Assembly: GCF_004803465.1 (NCBI RefSeq)
Contig: NZ_SRSF01000002.1
Location: forward strand, 558,001 to 622,000
Direction: 5' to 3'
DNA: 64,000 bases
DNA from: Neolewinella litorea
GTDB taxonomy: Bacteria > Bacteroidota > Bacteroidia > Chitinophagales > Saprospiraceae
The notes under the pieces are model-generated. The model had not been told where the DNA came from, did no database searches, and worked only from the letters and a program-made list of their open reading frames with translations. Of the stretch, positions 16,425 through 24,008 are shown piece by piece (position 1 is the first letter of the stretch; the number at the start of each line of letters is the position of its first letter). The translations under genes and the position numbers were made by a program.

Positions 16425-16895
16425 ATGCGTAACCTCCTGATTTGTCTCCTCTTGCCCCTCTTCGGCCTGCACGCCCAGGTCGGCGACACCCTCCTGCAGG
16501 CAGTGCACTGGACCGAGGACGGCCACCCCAACCGGCTGCTGCTCACCCCCGACGGAACGTTTCAAGAGGATTACGGCCCCGACGCCGGCAGCGGACGCTA
16601 CCTTATGGGCCGGTACCGCGTCGACGAAGACAACCAGGAGATCACCCTATCCGTCGACTACTTCCTCGGCAAACGGCGCATTCCCGACCGCTACCGGCGC
16701 GGCCAGGACTTTCACCTCCTCTACCGGATCGATACCCTCAGCGCGGACCGCCTTGTACTGGTTGACCTCCTCACCGGCGAGGCACGCCGCTTCACGGCCG
16801 CCCCCCTGGACCCTGAAGACGATCCCGCCCGCCGCCGTATTCGTCGGAAGCTGCCTACTAAACTGGAATTGCCGGAGGGTTGGGATGGGGGTTAG
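16425..16895 (+). CDS. Secreted hypothetical protein
   Basis: A 156-residue product with a signal peptide (MRNLLICLLLPLFGLHAQ). The mature part starts like a lipocalin-type or quality-control domain (LTPDGTFQEDYG, MGRYRVDEDNQEITLSVDYF) and ends in a basic stretch (RRRIRRK). I do not recognise the family. It is divergent from the pyrophosphatase gene, and a repeat array begins just after its stop. Confidence 0.65.
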   Translation: MRNLLICLLLPLFGLHAQVGDTLLQAVHWTEDGHPNRLLLTPDGTFQEDYGPDAGSGRYLMGRYRVDEDNQEITLSVDYFLGKRRIPDRYRRGQDFHLLYRIDTLSADRLVLVDLLTGEARRFTAAPLDPEDDPARRRIRRKLPTKLELPEGWDGG

Positions 16896-16917
16896 CTTAC
16901 GCCGGACGCTTGTAGTT

Positions 16918-17640
16918 AGTGGCCCCTACAGGCAGGGACATTGCAAGGTCCCCACCTGCTCATTTCACCTCAGCACGGTTTATACGCCGGCGCACAGGCC
17001 CGACGGCCCGGAATACGCCTAGCGATGGCTTAAGCCGTCATGCTGCAGATAATAGCGCACACTTGCAGGCCCTGGCACCTACGGGGCGGGCACGCTGCCA
17101 GGTCCTGCCCGTCACCCTGTTTTTCGCCGGGCCACAGGCCCGACGGCCCGGAATACGCCTAGCGATGGCTTAAGCCGTCATGCTGCAGATAATACCGCAC
17201 ACTCGCAGGTCTTGGCACCTATTGGTCAGGCACACTGCAAGGTCTTTCCCGTCACCCTGTTTTTCGCCGGGCCACAGGCCCGACGGCCCGGAATACGCCT
17301 AGCGATGGCTTAAGCCGTCATGCTGCAGATAATACCGGACAGTTGCAGGTACTGGCCACTACGGGGCGGGCACGCTGCCAGGTCCTGCCCGTCACCCTGT
17401 TTTCCGCCGGGCCACAGGCCCGACGGCCCGGATGGTACATGTAGCGATGGCTTCAGCCGTCATGCTGCAGATAATACCAGACACTTGCAGGTCCTGGCCA
17501 CTATAGGCAGGGACATTGCAAGGTCCTCACCTGCCCATTTCACCACAACACTGATTTATACGCCGGGCCACAGGCCCGACGGCCCGTTGATACGCATAGC
17601 CATGGCTAAGCCGTCATGCTGCTAAAAACTTCGCACACAT
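16918..17640. repeat. Intergenic array of five about 140-bp palindromic repeats
   Basis: Five copies of a unit containing CACAGGCCCGACGGCCC start at 16993, 17133, 17273, 17413 and 17569, so the period is exactly 140 bp for three steps and then 156. Each unit holds an inverted pair GGGCC...GGCCC, a GGCTTAAGCC palindrome and the segment TGCTGCAGATAATA. The first and last units share a divergent left flank (GGCAGGGACATTGCAAGG), while the inner three share another (GTCACCCTGTTTT). No gene is supported here. Confidence 0.85.
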
Positions 17641-17913
17641 GCAGGTCCTACTACCGCCGCCCTGTGGTTTGCGTGGTCGACGTCATGGGTTAAAGCGGTC
17701 TTATCCGCGGACGGTCTCCGGAATCCACGTAGGCCTTGAACCAGTCTAAAAGCGCGAGCAGTTGAAAAAATGATGACTGAACCCAGTATGATGACTGGGT
17801 TTCCCGGAGGTGGGCACCAGATACAGGGGGTGTGATGCTGCCTGGGTGGTATTGAAAAGGCTACTCAGCAACCACCTGACCTCTTTTTGGAAAGTGTTCC
17901 GGTCTAAACGTAG
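17641..17913. other. Spacer between repeat array and transposase remnant
   Basis: No gene is supported. A perfect 8-bp hairpin AACCCAGT-ATGATG-ACTGGGTT lies at 17780-17801. The remainder may be further decayed sequence of the adjacent transposase remnant. Confidence 0.4.
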
Positions 17914-18417
17914 GCTGTCCAATCTATCGGCCCCAGGACCTATCCCACCCCGGTGCCCGGTCACCACTATATGGCCCAGATGATCGGCCTGGCGGTTTTT
18001 AAAATGGAACATGCCAACGCCTACCTGAGCAGAGCGGCCAAGACGGTCGCTTACTTCGCTCAACTCATGGGGTAGAACTACGGACCGCTCTGCCACGCGA
18101 CCATCGACAACTGGACGCGTCGGTTAGGGCTCTACTTCCTGGACTACCGGGAGCGAAACCCGGGGTGCATGGGCATCATCGACGATGAGTATTCAGATCG
18201 GCCGGGAAACGTTAGTCCTCCTGCTAGGCGTGGGGCTGGACGAACACCACAATCACTTCTCCTACATGACCCAGGCTGAGTTGGAGATACTCGGTCTGGA
18301 GGTGCAAACCGGCAGGAAGGCCGATCGGGTGGCGGAGTTCATTGGCCGGCGACTCGACCACCATCCCGGCCTTGGGTTCGAGATCGACATAGATCCGATA
18401 TACACCGCTAAAGGATA
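17914..18417 (+). pseudogene. Decayed insertion-sequence transposase fragment
   Basis: Joining frames gives a transposase-like product. A helical N-terminal part is followed by a helix-turn-helix-type segment (ATIDNWTRRLGLY), then IIDD and, after a frame change, SIQIGRETLVLLLGVGLD, which resembles the start of a DDE catalytic core. An in-frame TAG at 18073-18075 interrupts the first part, and a one-base frame change near 18184 separates the second. The rest of the catalytic domain is missing after the stop near 18417. The pattern recalls a family of Bacteroidota and planctomycete transposases whose exact IS group I cannot name. No terminal inverted repeats were found. Confidence 0.6.
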
Positions 18418-18495
18418 AAAATGCGCTACATCTCTAGTCGTATGACTTGAAAAATCTTGGCCGGTGCGTGTTTCATGGCACCTGCGCGCCGCCGA

Positions 18496-19632
18496 CTACT
18501 CCCGCAACCGCAGATGCAACAACTTACCCGCCGCCGCATCGGTAAGCACGTAGATGGAGCCGTCCGGTGCCTCGGCCACTTCCCGTACGCGTACGACCAG
18601 AGGAATGCGTTCCACTTCCTGGGCCGTGTCACCGTCGACGCTCACGCGGACGATCCCGCTGGCCGTCAGTCCGCCGATGAGGGCCGAACCCCGCCATTCG
18701 GGGAAGAGGTCGCCGGAGTAAAAGACCATTCCCGAAGGCGATATAGTCGGCGTCCAGTGGATGGCCGCGTCCGCGAATTCGGGGCGGGTCGTTGGGTCAG
18801 GGATCTCGGTACCGTCGTAATTATCGCCCCAGCTGACTACGGGCCAGCCGTAGTTGTTGCCGGCCGCCACGGCATTGAACTCGTCGCCGCCGAGCGGACC
18901 CATCTCCGCCAGCCACAGCTTACCGGTGGCCGGATCGATGGCGCCCGCCTCGATGTTGCGGTGACCGTAGGAGTAAATGGCTGCCTGGGCACCGTCGCGG
19001 TCCACGAAGGGATTATCGTCCGGAATGCTCCCATCCGCGTTGAGGCGCACTACCGTGCCCAAATGATTACTCAGGTCCTGGGCGGGGTCGAACTGAAAGC
19101 GTTCGCCCAAGGTAAAGAACAGCGTTCCGTCGTCGGCGAACACCAGGCGGCCGCCGTAGTGATTGGGGCCCTTGAGTTTGGGTTCCTGGCTGAAGAGTAC
19201 TTCAAAATCCTCGATCCGGTCGTCTACCCAGCGGCCGCGACCGAAGGCCGACGAAGCCAGGGAGTCACCGGCCGGCTCGGCGAAGGAGAGGTAGATATAC
19301 TGGTTGTTGGCGAAGTCCGGGTCCAGTACAACGTCGAGCAATCCGCCCTGCCCCCAGTTCAGCACCTCCGGGGTACCCGCCACCGGCTCGGAGAGCGTCG
19401 TATCCGGCTGCACGATCCGCAGGCGGCCGGGGCGTTCGGTGACCAGCATCCGCCCGTCGGGCAGGAAAGCCATTCCCCAGGGGTGGTCGAGGCTGTCGAT
19501 TAGGGTCTTGACCTGCACGGTACCCGCGTCCGTGACCACCTGCCCCTTTTGGGCCTGCAGGGAGGGCAAACAACAAGCAAGAAAAAGAAACAACAGGCCG
19601 AGGACCTGCCGGGGGGTAGCGATAGTTTTCAT
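18496..19632 (-). CDS. PQQ-dependent sugar dehydrogenase-like protein
   Basis: A 378-residue exported protein (signal ending SLQAQ) of the soluble glucose/sorbosone dehydrogenase family, a six-bladed propeller that oxidises aldose sugars in the periplasm using PQQ. Family landmarks are HPWGMAFLPDGRMLVTER, GLLDVVLDP, YGGRLVFADDGTLFFTLGER, YSYGHRN and LWLAEMGPLGGDEFN (cofactor and calcium region). It matches the aldose sugar dehydrogenase (YliI-like) subgroup in length. The electron acceptor and PQQ supply are not visible in the window. It is divergent from the CHAT gene. Confidence 0.88.
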   Translation of the reverse strand: MKTIATPRQVLGLLFLFLACCLPSLQAQKGQVVTDAGTVQVKTLIDSLDHPWGMAFLPDGRMLVTERPGRLRIVQPDTTLSEPVAGTPEVLNWGQGGLLDVVLDPDFANNQYIYLSFAEPAGDSLASSAFGRGRWVDDRIEDFEVLFSQEPKLKGPNHYGGRLVFADDGTLFFTLGERFQFDPAQDLSNHLGTVVRLNADGSIPDDNPFVDRDGAQAAIYSYGHRNIEAGAIDPATGKLWLAEMGPLGGDEFNAVAAGNNYGWPVVSWGDNYDGTEIPDPTTRPEFADAAIHWTPTISPSGMVFYSGDLFPEWRGSALIGGLTASGIVRVSVDGDTAQEVERIPLVVRVREVAEAPDGSIYVLTDAAAGKLLHLRLRE

Positions 19633-19785
19633 AGCACGGTATTTGGCGGCCTAACGGGAAAATGTGGGAGTTGGGTTCAATTTTGCCGGGTGGACCCTTC
19701 CAAGCCGAGGGCCGGGCCCCTCACATGAACCGATGAAAATTAGTTGCGTCATTCAGCTATCTTGGCGGGAACCACCCGCCCCAGC

Positions 19786-22353
19786 TTGCGTCTCCGATTC
19801 TTCATCCTCCTCCTCATTCCGGTGTTGCTGGGAGTAGCCTGCTCGGCTACGACTGAGCGTATCCCGCTGTCCCCGTTCGAGACGGAAATAGCTGCCGGAG
19901 TAGAGCAACTGGCGGCTGACTACACCGCCGGTCGCCTGCCCGAAGCCCTGGCCACCGCCCGAAGCCTGAATTACCGCCTGGAGACAACGCCCGCGCCCGT
20001 CCGGGATGAACTGCGGGTACCGGTAGACCAGTACCTGGCCATGCTCCATTATCACTGGCAGCAGCACGTGGATTCCCTGCAATACTATTCGCGGCGGGCC
20101 GCGCAACGACTCCCCGAAGATCCGGCCCTGGATACCCGGGTGCGTCAGTTGCTCTGCCAGGCCTACGCCACTTTCCACGCCTGGAGCTGGCTGGAGGTGC
20201 AGCTGACCACGCGTTACGCACGCCGCTTGCAGGAGCGCGCCGGACAGGACCGCAGCGCCATCTACGCCGAACTGCTGGTGGTGGAAGGTCAGGCCCTGAA
20301 ACAGTACGCCGACCGCCAACCCGCGGACGAGCGACCTCCACTGTACCACCAAAGCGAGGCGCTGCTGCGGGAGGCCTGGGAACGATACCGCGACCTGGAT
20401 TCCCCCTGGGCCTCCACGGCGGTGGAGAACCTCATCATCGTATCCGTCCGCAGTCCGGAAAATGACCCCCAGCTTCCGGCCCTCATCGACAGCTTCCGCG
20501 CCATGGTCGGCCCCGCGCCCCGCCCTTCCGGGTCGGCCGAACGACTGCTCGGTTACTGGCACGCCTCCCGCGGGCGGGCCGACAGCGCCGCCGCCTACTA
20601 CCGGGCCGTCCTCGAACAACCGGCCTCCTTTTCCAACCACTACGCCGACGAGGCCCGCTACATGCTCATCGAAGGTGCCTTGCAAAACGAGGACTACCAC
20701 CAAGCCTTCGCCCTTACCCTCGCCGACCAGCACCAGCGGGGGTGCTGCCCCTCCGGCGGCGGCGACCCGGCGCCCCTGACCTGCCTGGAAAAACTGGAAT
20801 GCATCTACCACCTCACGGCCCTGGCCGAAATTCACCTGCAGCGCTACGAAAGCCGGGGCGGCAGCGCTGACCTGGATTCGGCGGCCGCATATGTACAGAC
20901 CTCCCTGGAGCGCTACGAAAGCGCCTTTGTAAGCGAAAAGGAAGAAGGCATCCTCAACCAGAGCCTCACCCTGGGCGACCGGGTAATCAACACCGCCCTG
21001 CGCACCGCCGCCTACCGGGCCCGCGCCACCCCCTCGCCGGAGCACCTGAACGCCCTCTTCCAGGCCATGGAAAAGGGGAAGACCTTCCTGCTAACCCGCG
21101 ATCTCCTGCAGATCGCCGGGGCACGCGCGGAACTCACCGCGGCGGACAGCCTCCGCCAGTTACGTACCGCCATCGACCTGATCCAGAAAAACTTTGCCCG
21201 CGACCTGAGCGTCACCGAGACCACCCTGGCGGAATACCAGCTATTGCTGCGCCGGGAAAAGGCACTGCTGGCCCAGAACCAAACCACCAGGTCGGAAGCC
21301 CTGCACGGTGTGACGCGGGGCTACGGGGTGAGTTCGCTCCGCGACGTCCAGCAAGCGTTGACCGACCAGCAGGCCCTCCTGGAGTTTGCCGAATCCGCCG
21401 CGGGCCTGCACGCCTTCTACGTAGACCGTGATACCACGCTGTCCTACCTGATTGCAGGTTCCGCGGTGGAGAAGGCCGACCAGCTGATAGCCCAGCTGGT
21501 GGGTGACCAGCGCAGCATCTCCCCCCGTTTTGATTCCCTCGCCCACGACCTGTATCGCAGCCTGTTGCTGCCCGCTGCCGAAGCGCTGCGCCGCAGGGAA
21601 GAACTGTTAATCGTGCCCACCGCCGCCCTGGCGTCACTGCCGTTTGCCGCATTGCTCCCGCGCCCCGCCGCCCCGGATTCCTCCGACGCCCGCGCATATC
21701 TGGCCGACGACCACCTGATCCGGTACCTGCCCAGTTGGCGAACGGAAGTGCAGCACCGCCGCCTGCGCGTACCGCTCAACGCAACACCCCGCCTCGGCGT
21801 GATCACCTACCCCGCCCTGCGGCCCTACTTCGATCCGCTGAACACCCTGCTAGGCGGCCACTCCGCCGTCAGTACCACTTTCCTGCCCCCGGCACCCAGC
21901 AGTCCGACTCCCTTTGCCTCGCGCACGGCCGACTACGACTGGTTGCAACTCTCCCTGCACGCGGGCGGCGACCAGCAATCGCTGAATGAGAACTACCTCT
22001 ACCTGAGCCCCACGGACAGTCTGAACGGACTGCAGATCGGCGAATACCCCCTGGCACCCCGCCTCGTAGTGCTCGCTGCCTGTTCCTCCTCCCTGGGCTA
22101 CACCTACAAACGCGAGGGCACCTTCAGTCTGCGGCGCAGTTTCCACCGGGCCGGGGTACCGGACGTGGTCTCTTCCCTCTACGACATTCCGGCGGCGGCT
22201 ACCGCCGTATTGCTGCGCGAATTCTACGCCGCCCTGCTGTCCGGCGCGTCTCCGGCCACCGCCCTGAACCGCGCCCAGCGCAAGTGCCGCTCCGGCGCCC
22301 TCGGCGCGCGCTACACCTTGCCCTATTATTGGGCCGGCCTGACGGTGAGCTAA
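19786..22353 (+). CDS. CHAT-domain (caspase-like) lipoprotein with helical repeat region
   Basis: About 855 residues. I chose TTG 19786 because it gives a compact lipoprotein signal (MRLRFFILLLIPVLLGVAC). An earlier TTG at 19744 lies upstream of a -7-like TATCTTGG (19757-19764), and no ATG is available. The middle (about residues 40-500) is helical and TPR-like. The C-terminal CHAT domain contains the catalytic pair: histidine in SLHAGGD (about residue 724) and cysteine in LAACSSSLG (about 766). CHAT proteases are clan CD peptidases. In Bacteroidota many occur as membrane-anchored TPR-CHAT proteins of unknown role. The stop overlaps the convergent gene by four bases. Confidence 0.85.
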   Translation: MRLRFFILLLIPVLLGVACSATTERIPLSPFETEIAAGVEQLAADYTAGRLPEALATARSLNYRLETTPAPVRDELRVPVDQYLAMLHYHWQQHVDSLQYYSRRAAQRLPEDPALDTRVRQLLCQAYATFHAWSWLEVQLTTRYARRLQERAGQDRSAIYAELLVVEGQALKQYADRQPADERPPLYHQSEALLREAWERYRDLDSPWASTAVENLIIVSVRSPENDPQLPALIDSFRAMVGPAPRPSGSAERLLGYWHASRGRADSAAAYYRAVLEQPASFSNHYADEARYMLIEGALQNEDYHQAFALTLADQHQRGCCPSGGGDPAPLTCLEKLECIYHLTALAEIHLQRYESRGGSADLDSAAAYVQTSLERYESAFVSEKEEGILNQSLTLGDRVINTALRTAAYRARATPSPEHLNALFQAMEKGKTFLLTRDLLQIAGARAELTAADSLRQLRTAIDLIQKNFARDLSVTETTLAEYQLLLRREKALLAQNQTTRSEALHGVTRGYGVSSLRDVQQALTDQQALLEFAESAAGLHAFYVDRDTTLSYLIAGSAVEKADQLIAQLVGDQRSISPRFDSLAHDLYRSLLLPAAEALRRREELLIVPTAALASLPFAALLPRPAAPDSSDARAYLADDHLIRYLPSWRTEVQHRRLRVPLNATPRLGVITYPALRPYFDPLNTLLGGHSAVSTTFLPPAPSSPTPFASRTADYDWLQLSLHAGGDQQSLNENYLYLSPTDSLNGLQIGEYPLAPRLVVLAACSSSLGYTYKREGTFSLRRSFHRAGVPDVVSSLYDIPAAATAVLLREFYAALLSGASPATALNRAQRKCRSGALGARYTLPYYWAGLTVS

Positions 22354-23165
22354 CCAGGGTAGTGTTCTCCATCAATGTAGGTCCGGGTGGTGGTCAGGCG
22401 AATGTCCGGCCCGTCCACGTAGTGTACGTCGTTGAAGGCCAGTACGGGTTCTTCACCCGGTACGGTCAGGGCTTTGTGGGCGGCCCGCCAGTGCTTTTCG
22501 CCTTGGAGGGGCACCCATACCATGGAACTGTCGTTACAGACGGTGGCCAGCATGACCAGGGGCTCCACGGAGCTGAACAGGCGCCAGAGTTGGTAAAAAG
22601 CCTTCGTACCCACATCGTAGTGCTTTCTCCAATCCCACCGCACCGCCATATAGGTGCCCGAGGACCGCGTGGGTCGGAAGGCGGTGGAGCACACGCCGCC
22701 GATTTTGCTGCCCAGAAGCAGATGCGCATCCGGATCTTCCGGCAGCGGGGCGCCGCCATTTTGCTCGGCCCCGCAGTAATGCGCAACCAAAACCGATTCT
22801 TCCGGGGAGAAATGCTCCGGGGGGCCGCCAAAGTGGTCCAGGGCCACGAAGCGAACGGCGCTTGCCCCGGGGCCCTGTTCGGTAAGCAGGGATAATCCGT
22901 CCGTGCGCGGCATGCCTTCTTCATCTAATTCGTCCAACGACCACACGCGTTGCATACCCGGTGGCAGGACCATCACGACCGGCTGGGCGTAATACGGTTC
23001 CGCGGAGGGTGGCGGGCTTACCACGTCGGTCGACGGCGAAGGTCGCACGATTACGCTCGGATTGTAGTGGTCGCTGACTTCCTGAAAAGAGCGGTAGTCG
23101 ATTTTGCCGTTCAGCAGGCCCTGGCTGCGCTGCAAACCGACGCGGGAGTAGGGAATTTTGATCAT
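22350..23165 (-). CDS. Hypothetical protein
   Basis: A 271-residue product from ATG 23165 (MIKIPYSRVGLQRSQG); the frame reaches 23195 but the extra ten residues are Thr-rich and unconvincing. It is soluble, with a proline-rich stretch near residues 45-60 and no signal peptide. Segments such as SSGTYMAVRWDW and LVMLATVCND suggest a folded beta-rich domain, but no family is recognised. It is convergent with the CHAT gene. Confidence 0.6.
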   Translation of the reverse strand: MIKIPYSRVGLQRSQGLLNGKIDYRSFQEVSDHYNPSVIVRPSPSTDVVSPPPSAEPYYAQPVVMVLPPGMQRVWSLDELDEEGMPRTDGLSLLTEQGPGASAVRFVALDHFGGPPEHFSPEESVLVAHYCGAEQNGGAPLPEDPDAHLLLGSKIGGVCSTAFRPTRSSGTYMAVRWDWRKHYDVGTKAFYQLWRLFSSVEPLVMLATVCNDSSMVWVPLQGEKHWRAAHKALTVPGEEPVLAFNDVHYVDGPDIRLTTTRTYIDGEHYPG

Positions 23166-23288
23166 GGTACTGGTCGTAGTAAGGATTATGACCACCCACC
23201 TTCCGACGGCGGCCGATTCATCTGATTAATGGTGTTAGCCAACTAGGGTAACCCCTGGATCGGGGCGAATTTGACTCCGGGCAACCGC

Positions 23289-23789
23289 CTATTCCCCCGC
23301 CGCGCCGAAATTTTCCAGGTCGATCCGGCAGCCGCAGAGGCCTTCCGGCCAGGGGCAGCGGGCCGGTTCGTATTCGCAGAATTCCAGGTGGTGGTAGCCC
23401 GAGTCGCCGGGATCGAAGTAGTCTTCGTACATCAGCCGCAGCAGTTGGGGGTACAGTAGGCGGGGCGGCACGCCTTCGGGTGCATCGGCCAGGGTGCGGT
23501 GGGCGGCCCAGAGGTCCAGCAGGTCGCGGACGAGCGCTTCGAGTTGCGCGTCGGTCAGCCGCTCGGCCGGAGGGAACACCTCGGGTGCGAACCCCAGGGC
23601 AACGTACATATTGGAGTTGCTGGCTCCGGAAACGTAGCGCTCCACGTCCGAGAAGTGGCGGATCAGTTCGGCGCGTTGCCGCTCTTCCTCATTGACAAAG
23701 TATTGATCGGCCAGTGGTCGGGGGCGCTCGCGGCGTTGGTGGGCCGCGGTGCGCAGGTCTTCGGTCAGTTGGTCTACATAGCGTTGCAT
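23289..23789 (-). CDS. Conserved hypothetical protein, possibly leaderless
   Basis: A 166-residue product from ATG 23789 (MQRYVDQLTEDL). The frame extends to 23921, but a -7-like TATCTTTC on the minus strand (23802 to 23795) ends six bases before this ATG, so the message probably starts at or next to it. The protein is helical. It has ERYVSG and ADAPEGVPPRLLYPQLLRLMYEDYFD-type segments and a cysteine-containing tail (CEYEPARCPWPEGLCGC) that could bind metal. The function is unknown. Confidence 0.65.
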   Translation of the reverse strand: MQRYVDQLTEDLRTAAHQRRERPRPLADQYFVNEEERQRAELIRHFSDVERYVSGASNSNMYVALGFAPEVFPPAERLTDAQLEALVRDLLDLWAAHRTLADAPEGVPPRLLYPQLLRLMYEDYFDPGDSGYHHLEFCEYEPARCPWPEGLCGCRIDLENFGAAGE

Positions 23790-24008
23790 ACCGTGAAAGA
23801 TAGCAAAGCTTCCTACATACCGAAACGGGATGTGGGCGCGGTCGCGGGTGCCGGCTTCCGACCGGGGCGGCCGGCGGGGTGGGTCCCCAAAAAAAAGAAG
23901 CGGCGCCCCCCGGTTCACCACAGTGGTGGTATCGAGGGGCGAGCCCGCTTCACAAAAGTAATCTCAACTCAAACTTCAAAAGCATAGGTCGTAGAGCACC
24001 GCGAGGGG

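Noticed and set aside
17320-17625. Short open frame in the 140-bp repeat array
   Set aside because: It is made of intergenic repeats, with no start context or conserved protein features.
17746-18096. 116-codon minus-strand frame over the transposase remnant
   Set aside because: The plus strand gives a transposase-like translation; the minus frame has no recognisable features.
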